Assembly: GCF_016863255.1 (NCBI RefSeq)
Contig: NZ_BOON01000035.1
Coordinates: forward strand, 62,001 to 126,000
DNA length: 64,000 bases
Source of the DNA: Planosporangium mesophilum
GTDB lineage: Bacteria > Actinomycetota > Actinomycetes > Mycobacteriales > Micromonosporaceae
Reading direction: 5' to 3'
Below the pieces are notes generated by a model, which ran no database searches, had not been told where the DNA came from, and worked only from the letters and a program-made list of their open reading frames with translations. The translations under genes and the position numbers were made by a program. This document shows positions 40,329 through 50,854 of the stretch, piece after piece. Numbering within the stretch: position 1 is the first letter of the stretch; each line of letters opens with the position of its first letter.

Positions 40329-41549
40329 GTGACAGAGGTCGTACTGGGAGTTTCCGGAGGGATCGCCGCCTACAAGGCGTGTGAGCTCCTCCGGCTGTTC
40401 ACCGAGTCGGGGCACCGGGTGCGGGTCGTACCCACCGCCTCGGCGCTGAAGTTCGTCGGCGCGCCCACCTGGGCCGCACTGTCCGGCCAGCCGGTGAGCA
40501 CCGAGGTCTGGGACGCGGTGCACGAGGTGCCGCACGTCCGCCTCGGCCAGCGCGCCGACCTCGTCGTGGTGGCTCCCGCGACCGCGGACGTGCTGGCCAA
40601 GGCCGCCACCGGCCAGGCCGACGACCTGCTCACCAACACCCTGCTGACGGCGCGGTGCCCGGTCATGTACGTGCCGGCGATGCACACGGAGATGTGGGAG
40701 CACCCCGCCACCGTGGAGAACGTCGCCACCCTGCGCCGGCGCGGTGCCGTGGTGATCGAGCCGGCCGTCGGCCGACTCACCGGCGTCGACACCGGCAAGG
40801 GCCGGCTGCCCGACCCGGCGGAGATCTTCGCCATGGCCAGGCGGGTGCTCGCCCGCCCCGATCAGCAGCCCGATCTCGTCGGCCGCCACGTGGTCGTCAC
40901 GGCCGGCGGTACCCGCGAGCCGATCGACCCGGTCCGGTTCATCGGGAACCGGTCCAGCGGCAAGCAGGGGTACGCGTTCGCCCGCGCCGCCGTCGCCCGG
41001 GGCGCCCGGGTGACGATTGTCTCGGCCAACGTCGCGCTGCCCGCCCCCGCCGGCGCGGACATCGTGCGGGTCGGCACCACCGAGGAGCTGCGGCAGGCCA
41101 CCCTCAAGGCCGCCGAGGAGGCCGACGCGGTGGTGATGGCGGCCGCTCCCTGTGATTTCCGGCCGGAGCACTACGAGGCCGAGAAGATCAAGAAGCGGGA
41201 CGGCGCGGACGCGCCCACGCTGCGCCTGGTCGCCAACCCGGACATCGCCGCCGAGCTGGGCGCGCGCAAGCGGCCCGGCCAGGTGCTGGTCGCGTTCGCC
41301 GCGGAGACGGCCGCCGAGCCGGTCGCGCTGGAAAACGCCCGCGAGAAGTTGCTGCGCAAGCGCGCGGATCTGATAGTTGTCAACGAGGTCGGAGTGGACC
41401 GTACGTTCGGGGCCGACACCAACGCCGCGATCGTCCTCGGCCCGGAGATTGAACCCATCCGGATCGGGGAGCGCTCCAAGGAGGAGCTCGCCGATGCGGT
41501 ACTGGACCTGGTCTCCGGTCGGCTGTGTCACACACCCGGCGCCGGGTGA
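40329..41549 (+). CDS. coaBC: phosphopantothenoylcysteine synthetase/decarboxylase
   Basis: 406 residues. CoaC half: FMN-binding GVSGGIAAYKACELLRLF, active histidine and PAMHTEMWEHPAT. CoaB half begins near residue 185 with VVVTAGGTREPIDPVRFIGNRSSGKQG in shortened form: TAGGTREPID and NRSSGKQG. Two steps of coenzyme A synthesis. GTG at 40329 is chosen from homology; the upstream six codons belong to the repeat. Confidence 0.95.
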   Translation: MTEVVLGVSGGIAAYKACELLRLFTESGHRVRVVPTASALKFVGAPTWAALSGQPVSTEVWDAVHEVPHVRLGQRADLVVVAPATADVLAKAATGQADDLLTNTLLTARCPVMYVPAMHTEMWEHPATVENVATLRRRGAVVIEPAVGRLTGVDTGKGRLPDPAEIFAMARRVLARPDQQPDLVGRHVVVTAGGTREPIDPVRFIGNRSSGKQGYAFARAAVARGARVTIVSANVALPAPAGADIVRVGTTEELRQATLKAAEEADAVVMAAAPCDFRPEHYEAEKIKKRDGADAPTLRLVANPDIAAELGARKRPGQVLVAFAAETAAEPVALENAREKLLRKRADLIVVNEVGVDRTFGADTNAAIVLGPEIEPIRIGERSKEELADAVLDLVSGRLCHTPGAG

Positions 41550-41579
41550 GCCCTGGCCGACAACGCCAGCAACTGGTCT

Positions 41580-41585
41580 TACACT
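41580..41585 (+). promoter_or_regulatory. candidate -10 (TACACT) for metK
   Basis: TACACT gives a leader of about 27 nt before the GTG at 41619, too short for any SAM riboswitch. Confidence 0.4.
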
Positions 41586-41618
41586 CTGCCGATAGTTTTC
41601 AAGCCGCAAAGGAGCACC

Positions 41619-42812
<1,194 letters not shown>

Positions 42813-42824
42813 CCGCCACTTTTC

Positions 42825-42876
42825 GCGATCGTGGACACGCGGCCGGGTCATAGGCCCGCCGCGTGTCCACGATCGC
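42825..42876 (+). terminator. 18-bp perfect hairpin after metK
   Basis: Arms 42825-42842 and 42859-42876 are exact reverse complements; the loop can form a further short GGG/CCC stem. The arm reads GCGATCGTGGACACGCGG, a member of the GATCNTGGACAC family. AGAATTTT follows. Confidence 0.75.
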
Positions 42877-42900
42877 AGAATTTTCGGGTAAGAATGTCCG

Positions 42901-44922
42901 GTGAGTGAGGCGGCGTCCAAGCCCAAGGCCCCGGTGAAGGCACCGGCCCGCCGGGCGCCACGCGCCCGTCCGGAGCCGGCGGCCACGCTGCCGGTGGCCC
43001 GTATCTGCGTCGACCTGCCGCTGGCCCACCTCGACCGGCCCTTCGACTACCTCGTCCCCACGACCGCCGACGCCGACGCCGTGCCCGGCAGCCGGGTACG
43101 GGTCCGGTTCGCCGGCCAGCTCGTCGACGGGTACCTGCTGGAGCGCGTCGAGGACTCCGCGCACGGCGGCAAGCTGGCCTTCCTGGAGCGGGTCGTCTCG
43201 TCCGAGCCCGTCCTGCACCCCGAGACCGCCCGGCTGGCCCGGGCCGTTGCCGACCGCTACGGCGGGACCCTGGCCGATGTGCTGCGGCTGGCGGTGCCGC
43301 CGCGGCACGCCCGCGCCGAGACAAAGGCCGACGCCGCGCCCGTCGACACCGAGGCGCCGCCTCCACCGGATCAGACCGGATGGTCGGCGTACCCGGCGGG
43401 CGCCGCGTTCCTGCGCGCCGTCGCCGACGGCCGCCCCGCGCGCGCGGTCTGGAGCGCGCTGCCGGGGGAGGACTGGCCGGCGCGGCTGGCCGAGGCCGCG
43501 GCCGCCGCGGACACCGCCGGCCGGGGCGCCGTCCTCGTCGTCGCCGACGCCCGTGACCTCGACCGGCTCGACGCCGCGCTCGGCCGCGTCCTCGGGCCGG
43601 GCCGGCACGTCGCGCTGTCGGCCGCCCTCGGGCCGGAGGAGCGGTACCGGCGTTTCCTCGCGGCCAGCCGGGGGCGGGTACGCGTCGTCGCCGGCACCCG
43701 GGCGGCCGCGTTCGCCCCGGTCGAGCCGCTCGGCCTGGTCGCGATCTGGGACGATGGTGACGACCTGCACGCCGAGCCGCGCTCGCCGTACCCGCACGCC
43801 CGCGAGGTCCTGCTGACCCGCTCCCAGCTCGCCGGCTGCGCCGCGCTGGTCGGCGGGTTCGCCCGCAGCGCCGAGGCGCAGCAACTGGTGGAGACCGGCT
43901 GGGCCAAGGAGATCGCCGCCACGCGCGAGGACGTCCGCCGCGCCGCGCCGCACGTCCAGGCGGTCGGCGACGACGTCGAGCGGGACCGCGACCCGGCCGC
44001 GGCCTCGGCCCGGCTGCCCAGCATCGCGTGGCGGGCCGCCCGCGAGGCCCTCGCCGCGGGCGCGCCGGTGCTCGTCCAGGTGCCCCGCCGCGGGTACCTG
44101 CCCTCCGTCGCCTGCGCCGACTGCCACACTCCCGCGCGCTGCCCGTCCTGTTCCGGGCCGCTCGCGCTACGCGAGGCCGCCGGCGCGCCGGGCTGCCGCT
44201 GGTGCGGGAAGGTCGCCGCGGCGTACTCCTGCCCGCACTGCGGCGGCCGTCGGCTGCGGGCGTCCGTCGTGGGCGCCCGGCGTACCGCGGAGGAGCTGGG
44301 CCGAGCCTTCCCGGGCACTCCCGTGCGCACCAGTGGCCGCGACGGCGTACTGGCGAGCGTGCCGGCCCAGCCGGCGCTCGTCGTCTCCACGCCGGGCGCC
44401 GAACCGGTGGCCGAAGGCGGCTACGGAGCCGTCCTGCTGCTGGACACCTGGGCCCTGCTCACCCGCGCCGACCTGCGCGCCTCCGAGGAGACGATGCGCC
44501 GCTGGCTCGCCGCCGCCGCACTGGCGCGCCCGGCCCGTACCGGTGGCCGGGTCGTCATCGCCGCCGACGCCGGCATCCCGACGGTGCAGGCCCTCGTCCG
44601 GTGGGACCCGGCCGGGCTGGCGGCCCGGGAGCTGGCGGAGCGGCGCGAGCTGGCGTTCCCGCCCACGGTCCGGTTCGCCTCCCTGACCGGCGTACCCGAC
44701 GCCGTCGCCGAGATGCTCGCCGCGGCCGACCTGCCGCCCGACGCCGAGCTGCTCGGCCCCGTACCCGCCGCCGACCCCGACTCCGAGCGCATGCTGGTAC
44801 GGGTACCGCGCTCGGCGGGCCGGGCGCTCGCCGCCGCCCTGCACGCCGCGGCCGGGGTGCGCAGCGCGAAGAAGGCGCGCGACCCGGTCCGGGTCCAGGT
44901 CGACCCGCTGGAGCTGCTGTGA
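42901..44922 (+). CDS. priA: PriA-like primosomal protein, helicase motifs degenerate
   Basis: 673 residues. N-terminal 3'-DNA-binding domain (ICVDLPLAHLDRPFDYLVP), a helicase-derived core, and eight zinc-binding cysteines in four pairs (CADC, CPSC, CRWC, CPHC, about 404-446). The Walker A position reads ALPGEDWPARL with no GKT, and the DEXH position reads IWDDGDD, so it should not hydrolyse ATP as a helicase. This matches the degenerate PriA of actinobacteria, which probably keeps only the fork-binding and primosome-loading role. GTG start at 42901 with AAGAAT six bases upstream. Confidence 0.88.
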   Translation: MSEAASKPKAPVKAPARRAPRARPEPAATLPVARICVDLPLAHLDRPFDYLVPTTADADAVPGSRVRVRFAGQLVDGYLLERVEDSAHGGKLAFLERVVSSEPVLHPETARLARAVADRYGGTLADVLRLAVPPRHARAETKADAAPVDTEAPPPPDQTGWSAYPAGAAFLRAVADGRPARAVWSALPGEDWPARLAEAAAAADTAGRGAVLVVADARDLDRLDAALGRVLGPGRHVALSAALGPEERYRRFLAASRGRVRVVAGTRAAAFAPVEPLGLVAIWDDGDDLHAEPRSPYPHAREVLLTRSQLAGCAALVGGFARSAEAQQLVETGWAKEIAATREDVRRAAPHVQAVGDDVERDRDPAAASARLPSIAWRAAREALAAGAPVLVQVPRRGYLPSVACADCHTPARCPSCSGPLALREAAGAPGCRWCGKVAAAYSCPHCGGRRLRASVVGARRTAEELGRAFPGTPVRTSGRDGVLASVPAQPALVVSTPGAEPVAEGGYGAVLLLDTWALLTRADLRASEETMRRWLAAAALARPARTGGRVVIAADAGIPTVQALVRWDPAGLAARELAERRELAFPPTVRFASLTGVPDAVAEMLAAADLPPDAELLGPVPAADPDSERMLVRVPRSAGRALAAALHAAAGVRSAKKARDPVRVQVDPLELL

Positions 44923-44982
44923 CGGGGCCCTGCCGGCTGCGTGCTCGGCCTACCGGCCCCGGATCACGCTCCGCGGTACCCG

Positions 44983-44988
44983 TACACT
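44983..44988 (+). promoter_or_regulatory. candidate -10 (TACACT) for def-fmt-rsmB
   Basis: TACACT lies 37 bases before the def GTG, in the 103-base gap after priA. Confidence 0.35.
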
Positions 44989-45025
44989 CGGAAGGTCTTG
45001 ACAAGCGTGGAAGGAGCGTGCCCGG

Positions 45026-45577
45026 GTGACCGTGCAGCCGATCCGCCTGTTCGGCGACCCGGTGTTGCGTACTCCGGCCGAGACGGTGGTCGATTTCGAC
45101 AAGGAGCTGCGCAAGCTCGTCGAGGATCTGACCGAGACGATGCGCGACCAGTCCGGCGCCGGGCTCGCGGCCCCGCAGATCGGCGTGGGCCTGCGGGTGT
45201 TCACCTTCGACGTGGACGACGTCCTCGGGTACATCGTCAACCCGGTGCTGGAGTTCCCCGATTCCGAGGAGCAGGACGGCCCCGAGGGCTGCCTGTCCAT
45301 CCCCGGGCTGTACTTCGACACCAAGCGCCGGCAGAACGTCGTCGCCAAGGGCTTCAACGTCCACGGTGACCCGATGCAGATCGTCGGGACCGGCCTGATG
45401 TCGCGCTGCATCCAGCACGAGACCGACCACCTCGACGGCGTGCTCTTCGTCGACCGGCTGGACCGCGCCGCCCGCAAGGAGGCGCTGCGGGCCATCCGCT
45501 CCGCGGACTGGTACGACCCGGGCAGGCCGCCGCAGATCAAGGTGAGCCCGCACGGTTCACGGGGTATCTTCGGCTAG
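45026..45577 (+). CDS. def: peptide deformylase
   Basis: 183 residues. The three motifs are [18 protein letters not shown] and QHETDHLDG, providing the cysteine and two histidines for the metal. Removes the formyl group from new proteins. GTG start at 45026; fmt, which makes the formylated initiator tRNA, follows two bases later. Confidence 0.96.
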   Translation: MTVQPIRLFGDPVLRTPAETVVDFDKELRKLVEDLTETMRDQSGAGLAAPQIGVGLRVFTFDVDDVLGYIVNPVLEFPDSEEQDGPEGCLSIPGLYFDTKRRQNVVAKGFNVHGDPMQIVGTGLMSRCIQHETDHLDGVLFVDRLDRAARKEALRAIRSADWYDPGRPPQIKVSPHGSRGIFG

Positions 45578-45579
45578 CC

Positions 45580-46521
45580 ATGCGACTCGTCTTCGCCGGT
45601 ACTCCCGCCGTCGCCCTGCCCGCGCTCGACGCCATCGCCGCGTCGGGCCACGACCTGGTGGCCGTGGTCACCCGGCCCGACGCACCCGCCGGGCGCGGGC
45701 GGCAACTGCACCGTTCGCCGGTCGGCGCCTGGGCCGACGAGCGGGGGATCGAGGTACTGACCCCGCAGCGCCCCCGCGAGCCCGAGTTCCTCGACCGGCT
45801 GCGGGAGATCGCGCCGGACTGCGTACCGGTGGTCGCCTACGGCGCGCTGGTCCCCCCGGCCGCGCTGGAGATCCCGCGCCACGGCTGGGTCAACCTGCAC
45901 TTCTCGCTGCTGCCGGCCTGGCGCGGCGCGGCCCCCGTGCAGCACGCCATCCTGCACGGGGACGAGCTGACCGGCGCGAGCGTGTTCGGACTCGAGGAGG
46001 GGCTCGACACCGGGCCGGTCTACGGCACCCTGACCGAGCCGATCAAGTCGTCCGACGACGCCGGCGAGCTGCTGGACCGGCTGAGTGTCGCCGGCGCCGG
46101 GCTGCTGGTGAGTGTGCTGGACGGAATCGGGTCCGGAACGCTGGAGCCGGTACCGCAGCCGCACGAGGGCGTCACCCTCGCGCCCAAGGTGACCGTCGAG
46201 GACGCCGCGGTGCGGTGGGGCGATCCGGCCTTCGCGGTCGACCGCCGGATCCGTGCCTGTACCCCCAACCCCGGCGCGTGGACCACGTTCCGGGGCGAGC
46301 GGGTCAAGCTCGGGCCGGTGACCGTGGTGCCGGGCGGCCCGCGGCTGCACCCCGGTGAGCTGCTGGTCGAGCGCGGGCGGGTGCTGGCGGGTACCGCCAC
46401 CGACCCGGTCGCGCTGGGGGAGGTACGCGCGGCGGGCAAGAAGCCGATGCCGGCGGACGCGTGGGCCCGTGGGGTACGCCCGGACGCCGGTGAGCGGGTC
46501 GGGGCCGACGGCGGCGCGTGA
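45580..46521 (+). CDS. fmt: methionyl-tRNA formyltransferase
   Basis: 313 residues. [15 protein letters not shown] start, formyl-folate site [20 protein letters not shown] and the C-terminal OB domain. Overlaps rsmB by four bases. Confidence 0.96.
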   Translation: MRLVFAGTPAVALPALDAIAASGHDLVAVVTRPDAPAGRGRQLHRSPVGAWADERGIEVLTPQRPREPEFLDRLREIAPDCVPVVAYGALVPPAALEIPRHGWVNLHFSLLPAWRGAAPVQHAILHGDELTGASVFGLEEGLDTGPVYGTLTEPIKSSDDAGELLDRLSVAGAGLLVSVLDGIGSGTLEPVPQPHEGVTLAPKVTVEDAAVRWGDPAFAVDRRIRACTPNPGAWTTFRGERVKLGPVTVVPGGPRLHPGELLVERGRVLAGTATDPVALGEVRAAGKKPMPADAWARGVRPDAGERVGADGGA

Positions 46522-48068
46522 TGAGTGATTCGGGCGGGCGGCCGCGCCGCCCGGGACCGGGGGCCGACCGCGATCGTGGGCGGTCAGGCGGCGATCGCGA
46601 CCATCCGCGGCGGGGCGCTGATCGCGACCGTGGGCCACAGGGCGGCGATCGCGACCGCCAGCGGCCGCGCGGTGACCGGGGCCACCGGCGCCCGCCGGCC
46701 GATCCGGCACGCCGGGCCGCGTACGAGGCGGTGGCGGCGGTGCACCGCGACGACGCGTACGCCAACCTGGTCCTGCCCCGGCTGCTGCGCCAGGCGCGGC
46801 TGCACGGGCGCGACGCGGCCTTCGCCACCGAGCTGACCTACGGCACGCTGCGGCTGACCGGCACGCTCGACGCGATCATCGCCGTCGCGGCCGACCGCGA
46901 CGTCGCGCGCATCGACCCTCCCGTACGCGACGCGCTGCGGCTCGGCGCCTACCAGCTCCTGCGGACGAGGGTGGCGCCGCACGCGGCCGCGAGCACGACC
47001 GTCGACCTCGTCCGCGCGGTCGCGCCGGGCGCCATCGGTTTCGCCAACGCCGTCCTGCGCCGCATCGCCGAGCGGGACTGGGATGGCTGGATCGACCGGC
47101 TGGCCCCGAGCGCCGACGGCGACCCGGTACACCGGCTCGCGCTGGCCCACGCCCATCCCGAGTGGATAGTCCGGTCGTTCTCGGACTCGCTGCGTGCCGG
47201 TGGCGATCCCGAGGAGACGGCCCGCGCCCTGGCCGCCGACAACGTGGCCCCGCCGGTGCACCTGGCCGCCCGGCCCGGGCTGATGACCGCGGCCGAGCTG
47301 GCCGAGGAGGTCGGCGGCAAGGTCGGCCGGTACTCGCCGTACGCGGTCTACCTGCCGGGCGGGGCGCCGGGCGACGTCGCGGCGATCCACGAGGGACGGG
47401 CCCACGTACAGGACGAGGGCAGCCAGCTCGTCGCCGCGGCCCTCGCCGACGCCCCCGTGGACGGCCCGGACGACCGCTGGCTGGACCTGTGCGCCGGGCC
47501 TGGCGGCAAGTCCGGTCTGCTCGGCGCGCTCGCCGCCCAGCGGGACGCCCGCCTGACCGCCGTCGAGGTCACCCCGCACCGGGCGCAGCTCGTCACCACC
47601 GCCACCCGGGACCTGCCCGTCACCGTGATCACCGCCGACGGCCGGGACGTCGGCCAGATCGAGGAGCTGCCGGAGCAGGGCTTCGACCGGGTACTGGTGG
47701 ACGCGCCGTGTACCGGTCTGGGTTCGCTGCGCCGGCGGCCGGAGTCGCGCTGGCGTCGCCAGCCGTCCGACCTCGCCCCGCTGACCCGGCTCCAACGGGA
47801 GCTGCTCGCCGCCGGCCTGCGCGCGGTGCGCCCCGGCGGGGTGGTGGCGTACGTGACCTGCTCGCCGCACCTGGTCGAGACGGAGGTCGGAGTCACCGAG
47901 GCGTGCCGGCGCTCCGGGTACCCGGCCGATCTCGTCGACGTGCGGCCGCTGCTGCCGGTCGACATGCCCGACCTCGGCGGCGGCCCGAGCGTGCAGCTGT
48001 GGCCGCACCGGCACGGTACCGACGCGATGTTCCTGGCCATGCTGCGCCGGGGCCCCGGCCCCTCATGA
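46518..48068 (+). CDS. rsmB: 16S rRNA m5C967 methyltransferase RsmB
   Basis: 516 residues. The first 65 residues are an Arg/Asp/Gly-rich tail made of three nine-residue repeats ([27 protein letters not shown]). Then the NusB-like RNA-binding domain ([18 protein letters not shown]) and the SAM methyltransferase with [26 protein letters not shown] and [10 protein letters not shown]; both catalytic cysteines are present. Start is GTG 46518 or ATG 46521, overlapping fmt. The stop codon lies inside a long hairpin. Confidence 0.92.
   Translation: MMSDSGGRPRRPGPGADRDRGRSGGDRDHPRRGADRDRGPQGGDRDRQRPRGDRGHRRPPADPARRAAYEAVAAVHRDDAYANLVLPRLLRQARLHGRDAAFATELTYGTLRLTGTLDAIIAVAADRDVARIDPPVRDALRLGAYQLLRTRVAPHAAASTTVDLVRAVAPGAIGFANAVLRRIAERDWDGWIDRLAPSADGDPVHRLALAHAHPEWIVRSFSDSLRAGGDPEETARALAADNVAPPVHLAARPGLMTAAELAEEVGGKVGRYSPYAVYLPGGAPGDVAAIHEGRAHVQDEGSQLVAAALADAPVDGPDDRWLDLCAGPGGKSGLLGALAAQRDARLTAVEVTPHRAQLVTTATRDLPVTVITADGRDVGQIEELPEQGFDRVLVDAPCTGLGSLRRRPESRWRRQPSDLAPLTRLQRELLAAGLRAVRPGGVVAYVTCSPHLVETEVGVTEACRRSGYPADLVDVRPLLPVDMPDLGGGPSVQLWPHRHGTDAMFLAMLRRGPGPS
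46587..46656 (+). repeat. 27-nt tandem repeat in the 5' end of rsmB
   Basis: GATCGCGACC recurs at 46593, 46620 and 46647, exactly 27 bases apart; GGCGGCGATCGCGACC is identical at 46587 and 46641. The period is nine codons, producing the nine-residue DRD repeats. Confidence 0.75.
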
Positions 48069-48119
48069 TCATGAAGGATTTTCCGTGCCAGGCAGGGAAA
48101 ATCCTTCATGATCATGAGG
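48061..48119 (+). terminator. 24-bp perfect hairpin covering the rsmB stop
   Basis: Arms 48061-48084 and 48096-48119 pair at all 24 positions around an 11-nt loop. The left arm contains the rsmB TGA (48066-48068). The arms are AT-richer than their surroundings and include ATGATCATG and GGATTTTCC, related to the repeat at 16923. Confidence 0.75.
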
Positions 48120-48158
48120 GGTGGACGGGCGGCGGCTGGCGGGCGGAGCATTCATCCG

Positions 48159-48164
48159 TACACT
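48159..48164 (+). promoter_or_regulatory. candidate -10 (TACACT), leaderless rpe
   Basis: TACACT ends six bases before the rpe GTG at 48171, so transcription should begin at the start codon. No ribosome-binding site is present. Confidence 0.45.
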
Positions 48165-48170
48165 GACCGC

Positions 48171-48851
48171 GTGGTTGGTTCGTCGCTCATCGTCGCTCCC
48201 AGCATTCTCGCCGCCGACTTCGCTCGTTTGGGGGAGGAGGCGCGCGCGGTCGAAGGCTCGGCCGACTGGCTGCACGTCGACGTGATGGACAACCACTTCG
48301 TGCCCAACCTGACGATCGGCCTGCCCGTCGTGGAGCATCTGCTCAAGGCGACCACGCTGCCGTTCGACACCCACCTCATGATCGAGGCGCCGGACCGGTG
48401 GGCGCTGGGCTACGCCGAGGCCGGCTCCTACAACGTGAGCTTCCACGTCGAGGCGGCGGCCGACCCGGTCGGGCTGGCCAAGAACCTGCGGGCGGCCGGC
48501 AGCAAGGCCGGGCTGGCGATCGACCGGGACACGCCGATCGAGCCGTACCTGGAGATCCTGCCGCACTTCGACACCTTGCTGATCATGACGATCAAGGCGG
48601 GCTTCGGCGGGCAGAAGTTCATGCCGGAGCTGCTGGACAAGGTGCGTACGGCCCGGCGACACCTGGCCAGCGGGCACCTGGAGCTGCGGATCGAGGTCGA
48701 CGGCGGTATCGCCGAGGACACCATCGAGGCCGCCGCCGAGGCGGGTGCCGACGCGTTCGTGGCGGGTACCGCCGTGTACGCGGCCGACGACCCGGCCGAC
48801 GCCGTGCGGCGGCTGCGCCGGCGGGCCGAGGCGGTGGTGGCCGGCGGGTAG
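48171..48851 (+). CDS. rpe: ribulose-phosphate 3-epimerase
   Basis: 226 residues. [13 protein letters not shown], metal/substrate motif [24 protein letters not shown] and the phosphate-binding VDGGIAEDT. Interconverts ribulose and xylulose 5-phosphate; ribulose 5-phosphate is also a riboflavin precursor, made use of by the rib operon nearby. GTG at 48171. Confidence 0.96.
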   Translation: MVGSSLIVAPSILAADFARLGEEARAVEGSADWLHVDVMDNHFVPNLTIGLPVVEHLLKATTLPFDTHLMIEAPDRWALGYAEAGSYNVSFHVEAAADPVGLAKNLRAAGSKAGLAIDRDTPIEPYLEILPHFDTLLIMTIKAGFGGQKFMPELLDKVRTARRHLASGHLELRIEVDGGIAEDTIEAAAEAGADAFVAGTAVYAADDPADAVRRLRRRAEAVVAGG

Positions 48852-48934
48852 GCGCAACCCGGCCACCGCGAGGCCCGGTGCGGCGGACCAGCATGATCAC
48901 GGGGTGAGACGACGAGGTGGACGAGGAGACTGCC

Positions 48935-49909
48935 GTGAGCGTCGAGGGGGTTGCGGTCGGTACCGGCGTGACCGAGCGCGACGGTGACCTGCTGATCGTG
49001 GTGGACGACGACGTGGACATCGCCCGCTTCGTCGAGGTCAACCTCACGTTCGAGGGGTTCCGGGTGCTGCTGGCCCACGACGGCGAGGAGGCGCTCGGGT
49101 TGATCGAAAGCCATCAGCCCGCGCTCGCCATCGTCGACGTGTCGATGCCCAAGATCGACGGTCTGGAGCTGACCCGGCGGCTGCGCGCCAACCCGCTGAC
49201 CACGGCGATGCCGATCATCCTGCTCACCGCGCGCGGCCTGACCGCCGACAAGGTGATGGGGCTGACCGCGGGCGCCGACGACTACCTGGTCAAGCCGTTC
49301 GACACGATGGAGCTGGTGGCGCGGGTCCAGGCGACCCTGCGGCGAAACCAGGAGGCCCGCGAGATCTCGCCGCTGACCGGCCTGCCGGGAAACACCCGGA
49401 TCCTGCGGGAGATCGCCGACCGGGTCAACGGTGGCACCGACTACGCCGTGTGCCACATCGACATCGACCGGTTCAAGAGCGTCAACGACGTGTACGGGTT
49501 CGCGCGCGGCGACGAGTTCATCGGCGCGCTGGCCCGGTGTCTGCACCGCGCCGTCGTGGGGGTGGGGCTGCCGCCCGCGTTTCTGGGCCACATCGGCGGT
49601 GACGACTTCATCCTGGTGTGCACCCCCGAGCAGGTGTACCCGGTGACTGAGAAGGCCGTGGTCGACTTCGAGGCGGCGGCCGACGCGCTGTACGACCCCG
49701 AGGACCGGGAGCGGGGCTACGCCGAGGTGGTCAAGCGCAACGGCGAAGTGCAGCGGGCGAACCTGGTCACGCTCTCGATCGGGGTCGCGGTGTCGAGCAA
49801 CCGCGGGAACGCCAGCCCGCACGAGATCATCGAGATCGCCACCGAGATGAAGACCGTGGCCAAGCGCCACGACGGCTCGTACGTGGCGATGGACCGTAGA
49901 CGATCCTGA
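48935..49909 (+). CDS. response regulator with diguanylate cyclase (GGDEF) output
   Basis: About 324 residues. Receiver domain: acidic VVDDDVD, phosphoacceptor aspartate in AIVDVSMPKIDG, conserved Thr in LLTARG and lysine in LVKPF. GGDEF domain: DIDRFKSVNDVYGFARGDEF and signature GGDDF, with no RXXD inhibitory site in the expected place just before it. Should make c-di-GMP when phosphorylated. GTG at 48935 is preferred because GAGGAG lies six bases upstream; GTG at 48917 is in frame too. No partner histidine kinase gene is adjacent. c-di-GMP is the ligand of BldD, encoded at 19849. Confidence 0.9.
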   Translation: MSVEGVAVGTGVTERDGDLLIVVDDDVDIARFVEVNLTFEGFRVLLAHDGEEALGLIESHQPALAIVDVSMPKIDGLELTRRLRANPLTTAMPIILLTARGLTADKVMGLTAGADDYLVKPFDTMELVARVQATLRRNQEAREISPLTGLPGNTRILREIADRVNGGTDYAVCHIDIDRFKSVNDVYGFARGDEFIGALARCLHRAVVGVGLPPAFLGHIGGDDFILVCTPEQVYPVTEKAVVDFEAAADALYDPEDRERGYAEVVKRNGEVQRANLVTLSIGVAVSSNRGNASPHEIIEIATEMKTVAKRHDGSYVAMDRRRS

Positions 49910-49990
49910 GACGCGATCGTGGTGTGACGTGCGTCGCTCGTGGCGGGTCACCCTACCGGTCGGTGTGCAAGACTCGCAGGGTACCCACCA

Positions 49991-50135
49991 CGCGCTGGCG
50001 GGGCTCGGTGAAAGTCCGAACCGGCGGTGACCCGGCCTGTACGGCCGGCAGCCCGCTACCCGGTCACATCCAGTGACCGGTGGATCCGGTGAAATTCCGG
50101 AGCCGACGGTGAAAGTCCGGATGGGAGGCAGCGCG
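49991..50135 (+). ncRNA. FMN riboswitch (RFN element)
   Basis: All conserved blocks are present in order: CTCGGTGAAAGTCCGAACC, CGGCGGTGA, CAGCCCGC, GGATCCGGTGAAATTCCGG and CGACGGTGAAAGTCCGGATG. Closing stem P1 pairs CGCGCTG (49991-49997) with CAGCGCG (50129-50135). It controls the rib operon that starts at 50255. Confidence 0.95.
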
Positions 50136-50211
50136 CGGGAGTAGGCCGTATCCGGCGGCCGTGGGGTGCCGCGCCTGCGTTTCGCGGCAGCCCGTCCCTC
50201 CTGCTCGTCGT

Positions 50212-50255
50212 CGCCCGCCACCTCCGGCGCGCAAGCTGAGCGAAGGAGGCGGGCG
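50212..50255 (+). promoter_or_regulatory. hairpin masking the ribE Shine-Dalgarno and start
   Basis: CGCCCG (50212-50217) and CCTCC (50221-50225) pair with GGAGG (50245-50249) and CGGGCG (50250-50255), leaving a 3-nt bulge. The right arm is the ribosome-binding site plus the G of the GTG start, so FMN binding likely acts on translation. Confidence 0.6.
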
Positions 50256-50854
50256 TGTTCACCGGCATCGTCGAAGAGCTGGGCGCCGTCGTCGGCTGGA
50301 ACGCCGACCATTCCCGGCTGGTGATCCGCGGCGAGGTCGTCGCCGCCGACGCCGGCCACGGGGACTCGATCGCCGTCAACGGCGTCTGTCTGACCGTCGT
50401 CGAGGTCGACGCTGACGTCTTCACCGCCGATGTCATGCAGGAGACCTTCGACCGCACCTCGGTCGGTGCCCTGGCACCCGGCGACCCGGTCAACCTGGAG
50501 CGCGCCGCGACCCTCGCCACCCGCCTGGGCGGCCACCTGGTGCAGGGACACGTCGACGGCGTCGCCACGATCGTGAGCAGGGTGCCGGGCGAGCACTGGG
50601 AGGCGGTCCGCTTCACCCTCCCGGAGCGGCTCGAACGGTACGTGGTGGAGAAGGGCTCGATCACCGTCGACGGCGTCTCCCTCACGGTGACCGCGGTCGG
50701 CCCGGACTTCTTCGAGGTCGGTCTGATCCCGACGACGCTCAAGCTCACCACGCTGGGTTCCAAGGGCGTCGGTGACCCGGTCAACCTGGAGGTGGACGTG
50801 ATCGCCAAGTACGTCGAGAAGATGCTGGCCCGCCGGGACGGGGACGCCCGATGA
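50255..50854 (+). CDS. ribE: riboflavin synthase alpha chain
   Basis: 199 residues. Two homologous lumazine-binding halves (FTGIVEELGAVV start; NGVCLTVVEVD in the first, DGVSLTVTAVG in the second). Joins two lumazines to riboflavin. GTG at 50255 follows AAGGAGG. Overlaps ribM by four bases. Confidence 0.95.
   Translation: MFTGIVEELGAVVGWNADHSRLVIRGEVVAADAGHGDSIAVNGVCLTVVEVDADVFTADVMQETFDRTSVGALAPGDPVNLERAATLATRLGGHLVQGHVDGVATIVSRVPGEHWEAVRFTLPERLERYVVEKGSITVDGVSLTVTAVGPDFFEVGLIPTTLKLTTLGSKGVGDPVNLEVDVIAKYVEKMLARRDGDAR

Noticed and set aside
41550-41618. SAM riboswitch upstream of metK
   Set aside because: The gap is only 69 bases and a -10-like box leaves about 27 nt of leader; no SAM-I or SAM-II core is present.
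44924-44960. Terminator after priA from GGGGCC/GGCCCC
   Set aside because: Only six base pairs with a 25-nt loop and no T-run; too weak in this GC content.
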